From: Rhodocyclaceae bacterium
GTDB lineage: Bacteria; Pseudomonadota; Gammaproteobacteria; Burkholderiales; Rhodocyclaceae
Direction: 5' to 3'
DNA: 64,000 nucleotides
Assembly (NCBI GenBank): GCA_008080565.1
Contig: VIKE01000010.1
Coordinates: forward strand, 62,001-126,000
In this document: in pieces, positions 34,644-43,511 of the stretch
How the letters are laid out: each line of letters opens with the position of its first letter
Position numbering within the stretch: the first letter of the stretch is position 1
Notes under the pieces: model-generated
The model's database searches: none
What the model was told of the DNA's origin: nothing
Seen by the model: only the letters and a program-made list of their open reading frames with translations
Position numbers and translations under genes: made by a program

Positions 34644-35533
34644 CAGGCTCGTAGTACGTTGGGGGTTATACGTTGGCTCAAGTGTAACAGCTGCTGCATG
34701 AACTGACCGACTCCTGCAGCCTCGCATTCGCTGCGCTGCCAGTAAAGCATATCCGAGGCGATGTCTCGGAACGCCGCAGCCGACTGCGAATCCGGGGCCT
34801 GAACCAGGACCGAACGACATAGCTGAGCTGACTGACGCAGTGCTTCATCGAGCGGAATAGCACCAGCAAAATCCAGGCGAGCCACACCCCGCTGTGCGGC
34901 AACTTGGGCAATGTTGTCGAATATTGAGCGCGCATCGGCGTGACTGCGAACCTTGTTCACCAAAATTCGAAAATGCTTTCGCGAAAAAGCATGACTCACT
35001 TTTTTAATCAGCGAATATGCTTCAGTTATCGAAGAGCTACTCCCCGACAAGACCACAACAGCCTCCTGAGATACCAGACCAAATGGCGAAAAACCATTTG
35101 GATGTGCCATGCTGGCGTCAACTAGGATTACGTCGATAGGCCTCTCCAGACCAGACATGGCATCAAGCAAGGTCTGCTGCTGAGGCAACGACAGCCGCCC
35201 GAGTTTTCTTGCCGCTCGAGCTGCCGGCAGAACCCGTAATCCAAGCATGGGCTGAAGCAAGACTTGCGAAAGCTGCATTTCGCGCTGGACTACATTTAAA
35301 AGATCGTGCCGAGCGACTAGGCCGAAAGTGGACGCAATATCGTCACCCGGCACATGCTCGTCGATGATTAGAACCTCTTTTCCAAGGCGTGCCAGCGCCA
35401 CACCAATATTGGCCACGGCAACACTGCGTCCAACACCATCACATCCAGCAACAAATGTAATGACTTGCAATTGCTGCCCACCGCCTAGTAGGCGGCGCAA
35501 CCCAGCCGCCTGATCAACACGAAAGTCAGCCAC
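34643..35533 (-). CDS. flhG: flagellar number regulator FlhG/FleN, degenerate P-loop
   Basis: MinD-like protein that limits flagellar number with FlhF. The GTG at 35533 (VADFRVDQAAGLRRLL) gives 296 residues and the family N-terminus, including the DQAAGLRRLL helix that stimulates the FlhF GTPase. The nucleotide site is unusual: instead of GKGGVGKT/S it reads GCDGVGRS (residues 30-37), so both conserved lysines are missing (Cys31, Arg36). The Mrp/MinD switch Asp region reads LIIDEHVPGDD and VILVDASMA, also changed. ATP hydrolysis is doubtful; the FlhF-activating helix is intact. Confidence 0.88.
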   Translation of the reverse strand: MADFRVDQAAGLRRLLGGGQQLQVITFVAGCDGVGRSVAVANIGVALARLGKEVLIIDEHVPGDDIASTFGLVARHDLLNVVQREMQLSQVLLQPMLGLRVLPAARAARKLGRLSLPQQQTLLDAMSGLERPIDVILVDASMAHPNGFSPFGLVSQEAVVVLSGSSSSITEAYSLIKKVSHAFSRKHFRILVNKVRSHADARSIFDNIAQVAAQRGVARLDFAGAIPLDEALRQSAQLCRSVLVQAPDSQSAAAFRDIASDMLYWQRSECEAAGVGQFMQQLLHLSQRITPNVLRA

Positions 35534-36977
35534 GACGGCCTCCAACTGCAACCATGCCTGCACTTGCCATCATGAGCCCGGGTTCGAGGCCATCGAATTT
35601 GTGAGGAGAACTTTCAGGAACATCCTTGAAGGCACGATGCAGGAGATAGCTGCGATTGGGCAGATGCAAATCCTCTGGCACGCGTTGCCCATTGGAAACA
35701 TATTGAAGCTTCAGTCCATGGCGCATGATGACATCCAGAACTGTCGCCAGACTGGCAGCTTCGTCAATTTTCGTCAGGATGCATCCGGCGAGCGTCTCAC
35801 CAGCATAGGCGCGCACAACGTCATCGAGAGTATCGCCACGTGAAGTCGAGTTCAGCAGCAGCAAGCGCTCAACGTCACACCCCGCGAGCATGTCCGTCAA
35901 CTCAGGAACCAGTTTATCCCTCTGGCTCATCCCCATCGTATCGATCAGCACCATGTGCTTGTGCTGCAGCTCCATCAATGTCTGTCGCAGTTCATTTGCA
36001 TCCTTGACCAAGTGCACGGATACACCAAGGATACGACCGTAGATACGTAGTTGTTCATGGGCACCAATCCGATAACCATCGGTGGTGACCAGTGCCACCT
36101 TGCTTGGCCCATGGCGTAAAACACAACGCGCCGCCAGCTTCGCAGTTGTTGTCGTCTTCCCAACTCCGGTCGGACCGACTAGCGCGTAAACGCCGCCCCG
36201 ATCAACGATATCATTTTCATTGCCAATGGTCAGGAGCGAGCGATCAGCCGCCCCCTTTACCCACGCCATTGCCTCCAGACCATTCATTTCACGCGGTAGA
36301 TCGACAAGCAATTCACGAGAAAACTGCGGAGAAAATCCGGCATCAAGCATCTGGCGCAAAATATCTGTCTTTACCGGCTCTGAGCGCGCAGCCTCACCCC
36401 AGGCAAAGCCTGCGAGGTGCTGTTCGACAATTTTGCGCAGCGAACGGATTTCGTCCATTACCTCCATTGGAACCACTTCAGCTTCTGCACGGCGGGGAGG
36501 GGCTGAAGAAATTGTGGCCGAGTGCGCCGACTGGGCGATTGGCGTCGTTTTCAAGGGTGCTGCGGTCGACGGACCAGGACGGCTATTTTCCATCTGTCGC
36601 AATGCCCCGGTTCGAGGTATTCCGGCATTGACTGATGCTGACGGAGTTTTCTGAGGATGTGCCTGACGCTGCGATGATGCAGAAGGAGGAGGAACCACGG
36701 TTGGCTGTGGCGGCTGGGATATCCTCGCTCGCGCCGAACTCAGCACCACACGATAATCATCCTCAGGATGACTATCCGGCAGTTGCCGCTCAGATGCTGC
36801 GCTTTCTCCTACCGGGGTGGGAATAATCATTGCCATATCGCGCGCGGCTACTGCCATGATCTCGACACCGCCAGGAACGCCGCGATTGGAAAGTATGATC
36901 GCATCGTTACCTAGCGTCTCCTTGACCTTCCGCAAGGCATCCCTTGCATTGGCGGCGATGAATTTTCTGACGTTCAT
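35526..36977 (-). CDS. flhF: flagellar biosynthesis GTPase FlhF
   Basis: SRP-like GTPase that places flagella at the pole. The 483 residues comprise a B domain (MNVRKFIAANARDALRKVKE), a Pro/Ala-rich disordered linker (about 70-170), the N domain (about 175-245) and the G domain with GPTGVGKTTTTAKLAA (about 267-282), TTDGYRIGAHEQLRIYG, DTMGMSQRD and TKIDEA. It follows flhA by 22 bases and overlaps flhG. Confidence 0.95.
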   Translation of the reverse strand: MNVRKFIAANARDALRKVKETLGNDAIILSNRGVPGGVEIMAVAARDMAMIIPTPVGESAASERQLPDSHPEDDYRVVLSSARARISQPPQPTVVPPPSASSQRQAHPQKTPSASVNAGIPRTGALRQMENSRPGPSTAAPLKTTPIAQSAHSATISSAPPRRAEAEVVPMEVMDEIRSLRKIVEQHLAGFAWGEAARSEPVKTDILRQMLDAGFSPQFSRELLVDLPREMNGLEAMAWVKGAADRSLLTIGNENDIVDRGGVYALVGPTGVGKTTTTAKLAARCVLRHGPSKVALVTTDGYRIGAHEQLRIYGRILGVSVHLVKDANELRQTLMELQHKHMVLIDTMGMSQRDKLVPELTDMLAGCDVERLLLLNSTSRGDTLDDVVRAYAGETLAGCILTKIDEAASLATVLDVIMRHGLKLQYVSNGQRVPEDLHLPNRSYLLHRAFKDVPESSPHKFDGLEPGLMMASAGMVAVGGRRG

Positions 36978-36999
36978 GTTCTACCTCCGATGATCGAGG

Positions 37000-39024
37000 T
37001 CACCTTGATAATTCCAGCTGCGGAACATTGCGCCGCAGGAATCTGGACAGGAGCAGACGCAGGCTAGCCGGCACAAGCAACACAGCCGGCAACCCCAGCC
37101 CCTCTTGGCGCCCGGCAGCCAAGGCTGTCTCACGCAAAAGCGTGTCGGCGAGGCCCGGTTCAAAGCTGGTATTTTCGGAACCGCCGGCCACCGCCTGAGA
37201 CAAGAGGCGCTCCAAGGTCGGATCAAGAGACATGACCTGCATTTCGCTATTCCCAGGAAAGAGCTGCTGAGCAATTGCACGGCCAAGGGCGATACGAACC
37301 TGGCTCGACAGTTCGTCCGCATTTTGAGTGCGCGTCGCGTGGTCGGCGACGGTTTCGATGATGGTTCGCATGTCGCGGATATGAACCCCCTCTTCGAGCA
37401 TCGCCTGCAAGACTTTTTGCAAGGTGCCAAGAGGAAGAACCTTTGGGACGAGATCTTCGACCAGTTTCGGAATTTCCTTGGCGAGATGGTCCAGCAGTTG
37501 CTGGACCTCCTGTCGACCAAGCAGTTCAGCCGCATGCGTCAGGATCAGATGATTGAGATGCGTGGCAACCACGGTCGAGGCATCTACCACCGTATAACCA
37601 TAGGCCTGCGCCTGCTCACGCTGCCCTGGATCGATCCAGACTGCGGGAAGGCCAAATGCTGGATCCTTGGTAACAGCGCCATTCAGCGTCCCCGCCACAC
37701 GGCCAGGATTGATTGCCATCAACTGGCCAGCATAGGCCTCCCCCTGCCCGACCTCGACGCCTTTCAAAAGTATCCGATAGGCATTTGGCTTCAATTCGAG
37801 ATTGTCTCGAATATGTACCGGGGAAACGAGGAAACCGACTTCCTGCGCAAATTTTTTGCGAATCCCACGAATCCGGCGCAGTAATTCTCCATCCTGAGAC
37901 TTGTCAACCAAGGGAATTAGACGGTAACCAACCTCAAGCCCTAGCACATCCAGAGGAGCGACATCGCCCCAACTCGCCTCCAAAGCATCCTGAACCGGCG
38001 CCGGTGCCACTTTTCCCGGCGCCTCGACAATACGCTTCTCTTTTTCCATCATCCGCCAAGACATCCAGCCCATGCCAGAAGCCAACATGAGGAAGACCAG
38101 GTTTGGCATACCCGGAATGAGCCCAAGGAACCCAACGATCGCAGCAGTAATACCAATCGCCTTGGCATTCCGGAACATCTGCCCCATAACCTGCTGACCG
38201 ATATCACGATCATCCGACACCCGTGTAACAACCATGCCTGCCGCGATAGAGATTATCAATCCGGGAATCTGCGCAACGAGGCCATCACCAATGGTCAATA
38301 GGGTGTAATTCTTTGCTGCCTGAGCCAGCTCCATGTCGTGCTGCAATACGCCAACAATCAGCCCACCCACGACATTGAGCAGCATGATGATGATGCCCGC
38401 CACGGCGTCGCCGCGTACAAACTTTGACGCACCATCCATCGAACCAAAAAACTCTGCCTCGCGGGAAATCTCCGAACGACGCCTACGGGCATCCTCTTCA
38501 CCAATCAAACCGGCGTTGAGGTCCGCATCAATAGCCATCTGCTTGCCCGGCATGGCATCAAGCGTGAAGCGCGCCGACACTTCAGCTACCCGGCCAGCAC
38601 CCTTGGTAATTACAACGAAATTAATAACCACAAGGATCATGAACACCAGGATACCGACGGCAAAGTTCCCGCCAACCATGAAATGCCCAAACGCCTCAAT
38701 CACTTTCCCGGCCGCGTCGGGCCCCGTATGCCCCTCGAGCATAACCACTCGGGTCGACGCAACATTCAACGACAGGCGAAGCAGAGTCGTGACCAACAGC
38801 ACCGTCGGAAAGACTGAAAATTCCAGCGTTTTTTGCGTGTTGACCGCAACAAGCAAAACCAACACCGATATTGCGATGTTAAAAGTAAAGAACACATCCA
38901 GCGCAAAAGCCGGAAGAGGCAGCACCATCATCGCCAGAATCATCAAAATCAAGACCGGGGCGGCCAGTTGGGAGGCATTCATCCGCCCAATGAAGTTCTG
39001 CATACCGAATGACGAGACTGCCAT
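37000..39024 (-). CDS. flhA: flagellar export gate protein FlhA
   Basis: FlhA is the export-gate subunit that docks chaperone-substrate complexes and uses the proton gradient. The 674 residues have about eight membrane helices in the first 330 residues, including the FHIPEP-like loop (VSARFTLDAMPGKQMAIDADLNAG, here about residues 148-171, whose conserved text begins ARFTLDAMPGKQM) and a cytoplasmic ring domain. It directly abuts the flhB stop. Confidence 0.96.
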   Translation of the reverse strand: MAVSSFGMQNFIGRMNASQLAAPVLILMILAMMVLPLPAFALDVFFTFNIAISVLVLLVAVNTQKTLEFSVFPTVLLVTTLLRLSLNVASTRVVMLEGHTGPDAAGKVIEAFGHFMVGGNFAVGILVFMILVVINFVVITKGAGRVAEVSARFTLDAMPGKQMAIDADLNAGLIGEEDARRRRSEISREAEFFGSMDGASKFVRGDAVAGIIIMLLNVVGGLIVGVLQHDMELAQAAKNYTLLTIGDGLVAQIPGLIISIAAGMVVTRVSDDRDIGQQVMGQMFRNAKAIGITAAIVGFLGLIPGMPNLVFLMLASGMGWMSWRMMEKEKRIVEAPGKVAPAPVQDALEASWGDVAPLDVLGLEVGYRLIPLVDKSQDGELLRRIRGIRKKFAQEVGFLVSPVHIRDNLELKPNAYRILLKGVEVGQGEAYAGQLMAINPGRVAGTLNGAVTKDPAFGLPAVWIDPGQREQAQAYGYTVVDASTVVATHLNHLILTHAAELLGRQEVQQLLDHLAKEIPKLVEDLVPKVLPLGTLQKVLQAMLEEGVHIRDMRTIIETVADHATRTQNADELSSQVRIALGRAIAQQLFPGNSEMQVMSLDPTLERLLSQAVAGGSENTSFEPGLADTLLRETALAAGRQEGLGLPAVLLVPASLRLLLSRFLRRNVPQLELSR

Positions 39025-40164
39025 TTACGCAGCCTCCGGGACTAGTTCAGGCGGCACCGGCAGGTCACGCGGCGGCACTGGATAGATTCCGCCTACCTGA
39101 CGCCAGTTGGCAAGCTGATAGATATAAGCAAGAACCTCCGCGACTGCACTGTACAGGGCGGAGGGGATTTCTGAATCAAGTTCAGCATGCTTGTAGAGCG
39201 CCCGCGCCAGTGGCGGCGCCTCAATTATCGGCACCACGTTCTCATGGGCCAGCTCTCTTATCCTCAAGGCTATCGCCCCAGCCCCCTTCGCCACCACCTT
39301 TGGCGCAGCCATACCGGTTTGGTAGGCCAGGGCAACCGCAAAATGAGTCGGGTTTGTAACCACAACATTGGCTGTAGGAACCGCCGCCATCATGCGCTTG
39401 CGCGCTGCCTGCATCTGTAGGCTACGGATACGCCCCTTGACGTGCGGGTCACCCATCATCTCCTTCATTTCCTGCTTGACCTCTTCCTTGGTCATCTTCA
39501 ACTTATCGAAGTATTGCCAGAGCTGGAAGGGAACATCAGCAGCCACAACCAGCACCAGCGTCGCGGCCATGATCAAAAAAGAGAAGGAAACCAGATTTCC
39601 GGCATGCACGAGCCCCGCATCCAGTGGCTCGCTCAACAACCCGAATATTTCGTCACGCTGTTTCCATACCAATGCAACAGCAACCCCGCCAAGCAACCCC
39701 GCTTTCAGAACAGCCTTACCCAGCTCCATCAGGCTATTCCAGGAAAACATCCGGCCAAAACCGGTGAGCGGGTTCAGTCGATTGAAATCGGGCACTAGTG
39801 CCTGCGGCGAAAACACCCACGCATTCAGGAAAAACGGAGGCAGAACAGCAGCCAGCAAGATCAGGCCAAGAAGCGGGGAAAAAACAAATAGTGCATCACC
39901 TGAAATTTCGGCCAAGCGAGGCAGCATCAATGCCGGCTCACGCATAACCTCAGACTCAACTGTGAAGCCATTTTTGACAATCACCATGGAGCGCTGCATC
40001 AACCAGCCACCCATCATCCAAAAAGTGGCGCCAGCAACAATCAGAACAAGAAAAGTGCCCAACTCTCGGGAATGCGGGACCTGTCCCTTCTCCCGGGCCT
40101 GCTCGATTCGCCTACTCGTAGGCTCTTCAGTTTTCTCGAGGTCGCTATCTTCGGCCATAGCCAT
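39025..40164 (-). CDS. flhB: flagellar export switch protein FlhB
   Basis: FlhB switches export specificity after autocleavage. The 379 residues carry four membrane helices (about 35-210) and a cytoplasmic domain with the NPTH cleavage site (about residues 271-274, VVVTNPTHFAVAL) and the following VAKGAGAIALRIRELA. The start may be the first or third codon (MAMAEDSD). Its C-domain has a free-standing relative at 4.8 kb. Confidence 0.96.
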   Translation of the reverse strand: MAMAEDSDLEKTEEPTSRRIEQAREKGQVPHSRELGTFLVLIVAGATFWMMGGWLMQRSMVIVKNGFTVESEVMREPALMLPRLAEISGDALFVFSPLLGLILLAAVLPPFFLNAWVFSPQALVPDFNRLNPLTGFGRMFSWNSLMELGKAVLKAGLLGGVAVALVWKQRDEIFGLLSEPLDAGLVHAGNLVSFSFLIMAATLVLVVAADVPFQLWQYFDKLKMTKEEVKQEMKEMMGDPHVKGRIRSLQMQAARKRMMAAVPTANVVVTNPTHFAVALAYQTGMAAPKVVAKGAGAIALRIRELAHENVVPIIEAPPLARALYKHAELDSEIPSALYSAVAEVLAYIYQLANWRQVGGIYPVPPRDLPVPPELVPEAA

Positions 40165-40184
40165 CTTTGGTTTATGTTATGGCT

Positions 40185-40212
40185 ATTATAGGAAAAAACG
40201 AGAAAAATTATA
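40185..40212 (-). promoter_or_regulatory. two TATAAT boxes before flhB
   Basis: Two perfect TATAAT hexamers on the minus strand (40190-40185 and 40212-40207) in the AT-rich gap between the cheA terminator and flhB. No good -35 box is aligned with either. A sigma-70 promoter for flhB-flhA-flhF-flhG-fliA is plausible. Confidence 0.4.
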
Positions 40213-40279
40213 TAGGTACGTCTGTTTATTTATTCTGTTTCTCAGATGCCATTCGCAACCCCATGACAACAGAGTAAAC

Positions 40280-40312
40280 CCCAAAAAGAAAAGAGGGAGC
40301 ATAGCTCCCTCT
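40280..40312 (-). terminator. intrinsic terminator after cheA
   Basis: On the minus strand AGAGGGAGC-TAT-GCTCCCTCT (40312-40292) followed by TTTTCTTTTT. It is a textbook rho-independent terminator 25 bases after the cheA stop and separates the che block from the flhB operon. Confidence 0.93.
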
Positions 40313-40336
40313 CAACTCGTTGACTAAAAACAGGAA

Positions 40337-42229
40337 TTAGGCGAAATCAAGCGCCCGCACCGCAGAACCGAAATCGGAATGCTGACCGAGATCGGACAAC
40401 AACTCCTTCATATCCAAAATCAACACAATCTGCCCGTTGGAAAGGGTCGTAACCCCAGCGACCCCCTTCGGCCGAAAATCTTCGAGTGATTTAATCACCG
40501 CGTCGTCACGCCCCGCAAAGCTATCGACCGCCAAAATGAAGCTGCGCTCCGCAGTCTGCATGAACACCCCGTACTCGGGGTATCGCTCAAGCGGCCAGCC
40601 GAGGAGACGGGCCAGTGTAATGACAGGCAGAACTTCCCCTCTGACGACCAGGGTTTCCTTTCCACCAACCTCCTGAATCCGGCTTTGCTCGATTGGCAAT
40701 ATTTCGCGCACGAGCGATAGGGGCAATGCAAATGGCTGGTCGCCAAGCAAAACCAGCAGTACCGGCAAAATCGCCAGCGTCAGCGGTAGCGAGATGATGA
40801 AAACGGAGCCCTTGCCAGGCTCCGAACGGATTTCGATCGAGCCATTCAGCTTCTGGATGTTGGTCTTGACCACATCCATACCTACGCCACGCCCCGACAC
40901 ATCGGATATCTGTGTTTTGGTCGAGAAACCCGGCATGAAAATCAAATTTAGACTCTGGCGCTCATCGAGCGTGTTGGCCTCCTCCTCCGAAATCAGGCCC
41001 TTTTCCGTCGCCTTTGCACGGATGCGCTCCGCGTTCATACCCTTGCCATCATCGGCAATGATCAGGACGATGTGATCGCCTTCCTGCCGCGCCTCTAGGC
41101 GGACAAGGCTTTTGGGTGGCTTCCCCGCAGCCTGCCGTTCCTCTGGCATCTCGACGCCGTGGTCCACTGCATTCCGAATCAGGTGAATCAAGGGATCAGC
41201 GAGATCCTCGATCATGGTTTTATCGACTTCAGTTTCTTCGCCAGCAAGAACCAGTTCGACATCCTTACCCAGTTGCCTGGCAAGGTCGCGGGCAATCCGT
41301 GGATACTTCTGGAAGAGCCTGCCAATCGGCTGCATCCGTGTCTTCATGACCGAATTCTGCAGATCCGACACGAGCAGATCGAGTTGGCTTACTGCTTGGT
41401 CCAGTGCATGCAGGGTCTCGGAATCATTCTTTCCTGCCAGAATGTCCGCCCGCAAACTGGTCAAACGGTTTTTGGTCAATCCTATTTCGCCGGATAGATT
41501 CAAGACCTGATCAAGGCGAGAAGTATCGACGCGAATTGTATTTTCACGACCACGCTCTTCAGCCCGCCGAGCAGAAGCAGGTTGCCCACCCGGCTTATCG
41601 GTCGCTCGCCGCCCAAATGGCGAGGCAGCTGCTGTTGACTGAGCCACTACTGCGGTTGGCGTGATGACTGATTCAGCCACTGCTGTTTCAGCCTTGGTAA
41701 TTACTTCACTCTGAGCGGATGCAGACCCTGACTCACCAGTCACCGCAGCATGCAACAGATTCCAGTCCGGTGCGTCCGACTCAGAAACAGGCGATAGCGG
41801 AGTCTCTGTCGCCAAAGGAGGAGCCTCTGCCACATTCCCCACGCTCAAGACACCCTTCAATGCCGCGATTACCGCCGGATCGGCGGGCTGCGGCTGAACC
41901 ATCTGCCCCAGTTCGCCGAACATTTCTCGGACCCCCTTGGTGGCGTCCATGATGACATCCATCAACTCGGCAGTCAGCTCAATTTCACCATTGCGCAATC
42001 TATCGAAGAGATTTTCGGTGAGATGGCAAAGCGTCACCAGCTCGGTGGCATTGAGAAAACCCGCCCCACCCTTGACTGTGTGAAAGCCTCGAAAAATGTC
42101 GTTGAGCAATGCACGGTCATCGGGCATTTTTTCAAGATCAACCAGCTTGTTGTCGACATCGGACAACAGGTCATTGGCCTCCTGCAGGAAATCCTGCAGC
42201 AGATCTTCCATTCCGCCAAAGTCGCTCAT
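40337..42229 (-). CDS. cheA: chemotaxis histidine kinase CheA (first copy)
   Basis: CheA autophosphorylates and passes phosphate to CheY/CheB. The 630 residues hold an Hpt domain with His50 (FHTVKGGAG, about 49-57), a linker rich in Ala/Pro/Glu (about 125-235) instead of a clear P2 domain, a dimer helix pair (about 245-305), the ATPase with LIRNAVDHGVE and GRGVGMDVVK, and a CheW-like C-terminus (about 490-620). It shares the operon with cheZ, cheY and two cheV. A second, larger cheA is at 55-57 kb. Confidence 0.94.
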   Translation of the reverse strand: MSDFGGMEDLLQDFLQEANDLLSDVDNKLVDLEKMPDDRALLNDIFRGFHTVKGGAGFLNATELVTLCHLTENLFDRLRNGEIELTAELMDVIMDATKGVREMFGELGQMVQPQPADPAVIAALKGVLSVGNVAEAPPLATETPLSPVSESDAPDWNLLHAAVTGESGSASAQSEVITKAETAVAESVITPTAVVAQSTAAASPFGRRATDKPGGQPASARRAEERGRENTIRVDTSRLDQVLNLSGEIGLTKNRLTSLRADILAGKNDSETLHALDQAVSQLDLLVSDLQNSVMKTRMQPIGRLFQKYPRIARDLARQLGKDVELVLAGEETEVDKTMIEDLADPLIHLIRNAVDHGVEMPEERQAAGKPPKSLVRLEARQEGDHIVLIIADDGKGMNAERIRAKATEKGLISEEEANTLDERQSLNLIFMPGFSTKTQISDVSGRGVGMDVVKTNIQKLNGSIEIRSEPGKGSVFIISLPLTLAILPVLLVLLGDQPFALPLSLVREILPIEQSRIQEVGGKETLVVRGEVLPVITLARLLGWPLERYPEYGVFMQTAERSFILAVDSFAGRDDAVIKSLEDFRPKGVAGVTTLSNGQIVLILDMKELLSDLGQHSDFGSAVRALDFA

Positions 42230-42240
42230 ATTTATCTTCC

Positions 42241-43083
42241 TCAGAAACCGAGGCTGTCCAGCAGGTCATCAACCTGCTCCTGGTTAACTACAACATCGGT
42301 ACGCCCTTCGGCGTTGATTACCGGACCATTCACCAGACTAGCCACTTCCTCGGTGCGCTTGGTTTCCGGCAACACCTCGATAAGAACACTCATCAAGCCT
42401 GACTCCAACTCGTGGGCAAGGGCGACAATTTTCTTGATGACCTGCCCCGTCAGATCCTGGAAATCCTGAGCCATCATGATTTCCGTCAATTGGGCGTGCG
42501 TCCCGCGAGTTTTGGCGGGTAGTTGCTCATTCAGAAAAAGGCGCGTTTCTGTCGCCAACTGCTTGAACTCGGCAGGCCCCATCCTGTTAGCAAAAACCTG
42601 GTCCCACCGCTCACCCAGCGCCTTGGCGCCACTTTCCATTTCATCGACCAGCGGATTGGCAATATCGGTTGCATTAAGAACCCGGCACGCGGCCTGTTCT
42701 GTCAGATTGGCAACGTACGCCAGCCGGTCCTTTGCATCGGGTAGCGCAGAGACAGTCTTCTCTAGCAACTTGTCGTAGCCAAGCAGCCCCAAGGTGTCAT
42801 GAAGCGCACGCGCCATGTGTCCAATTCTATTGAAGACAGCCTCCTGTTGAGGCCAGCCCTCTCCGGAGCCGCCTTCATGATCTGCAGACTCCGGGCTGGC
42901 CGGCGCAACTTCGGCCTTTGCGGCAACACTATCAAACAGGGCCTGCAAATCATCGTTATCAGCATTAGATGATGCTACTGGATCTGGTGCAACTGACTTG
43001 AGGGGCTCTGGCGCCACCACACTGCTCGCTGCGATTGAATCAAAGAGAGCCTCAAGATCGTCGGAGTCGTTATTGGCAGACAT
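42241..43083 (-). CDS. cheZ: CheY-P phosphatase CheZ with duplicated N-terminal motif
   Basis: CheZ dephosphorylates CheY-P. The core is a four-helix bundle with AQDFQDLTGQVIKKIV (about 207-222, including the catalytic Gln/Asp pair region) and the C-terminal CheY-binding peptide QVDDLLDSLGF (270-280). At 280 residues it is longer than E. coli CheZ (214). The extra N-terminal 80 residues are acidic and contain DDLEALFDSIAA (8-19) and DDLQALFDSVAA (44-55), which resemble the C-terminal peptide. Confidence 0.92.
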   Translation of the reverse strand: MSANNDSDDLEALFDSIAASSVVAPEPLKSVAPDPVASSNADNDDLQALFDSVAAKAEVAPASPESADHEGGSGEGWPQQEAVFNRIGHMARALHDTLGLLGYDKLLEKTVSALPDAKDRLAYVANLTEQAACRVLNATDIANPLVDEMESGAKALGERWDQVFANRMGPAEFKQLATETRLFLNEQLPAKTRGTHAQLTEIMMAQDFQDLTGQVIKKIVALAHELESGLMSVLIEVLPETKRTEEVASLVNGPVINAEGRTDVVVNQEQVDDLLDSLGF

Positions 43084-43092
43084 GATTTCCCC

Positions 43093-43488
43093 TTACGCCT
43101 GACCCATTTTTTCGAAAATCTTATTCAGCTTTTCCGAAAGCGTTCCCGCAGTAAAAGGTTTGACGATGTAGCCACTGGCACCTGACTGCGCGGCAGCGAT
43201 AATATTTTCCTTCTTAGCCTCAGCCGTGATCATTAGGACAGGCAGATGTTTCAGATTCGGTGTGGCCCGAATGGACTGCAACAGGGTAAGCCCATCCATA
43301 TTCGGCATATTCCAGTCAGTTACCACAAACTCAAAACCGCCCCCTTGAAGCTTTTGCAACGCAATAGCGCCATCCTCGGCCTCATCGACATTCGTGAAGC
43401 CAAGCTCTTTCAAAAGGTTTCGGACAATGCGACGCATGGTGGAAAAATCGTCCACCACCAGAAATCTCATTTTGGGATCAGCTGCCAT
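43093..43488 (-). CDS. cheY: chemotaxis response regulator CheY (first copy)
   Basis: Single-domain receiver of 131 residues. Acidic pocket Asp13/Asp14 ([10 protein letters not shown]), phosphoacceptor Asp58 ([12 protein letters not shown]), Thr at ITAEA and Lys in VKPFT are all present. The [18 protein letters not shown] part is very close to enterobacterial CheY, so it is the likely ligand for FliM and CheZ; cheZ is 9 bases downstream. Confidence 0.95.
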   Translation of the reverse strand: MAADPKMRFLVVDDFSTMRRIVRNLLKELGFTNVDEAEDGAIALQKLQGGGFEFVVTDWNMPNMDGLTLLQSIRATPNLKHLPVLMITAEAKKENIIAAAQSGASGYIVKPFTAGTLSEKLNKIFEKMGQA

Positions 43489-43511
43489 GCAGTACTCCAG
43501 ATACTAAGTTT

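Noticed and set aside
33891-34820. Longer FliA frame starting at 34820 and longer MotC frame starting at 34024
   Set aside because: Both extensions run antiparallel to no signal and add atypical N-termini; the starts at 34643 and 33898 match family N-termini and fit the tight gene overlaps.
40220-40260. GG-N10-GC pattern upstream of flhB as a sigma-54 promoter
   Set aside because: The -24 context is GGGG instead of TGGC and the -12 context is TGGC instead of TTGC; the fit is poor next to the other sites.
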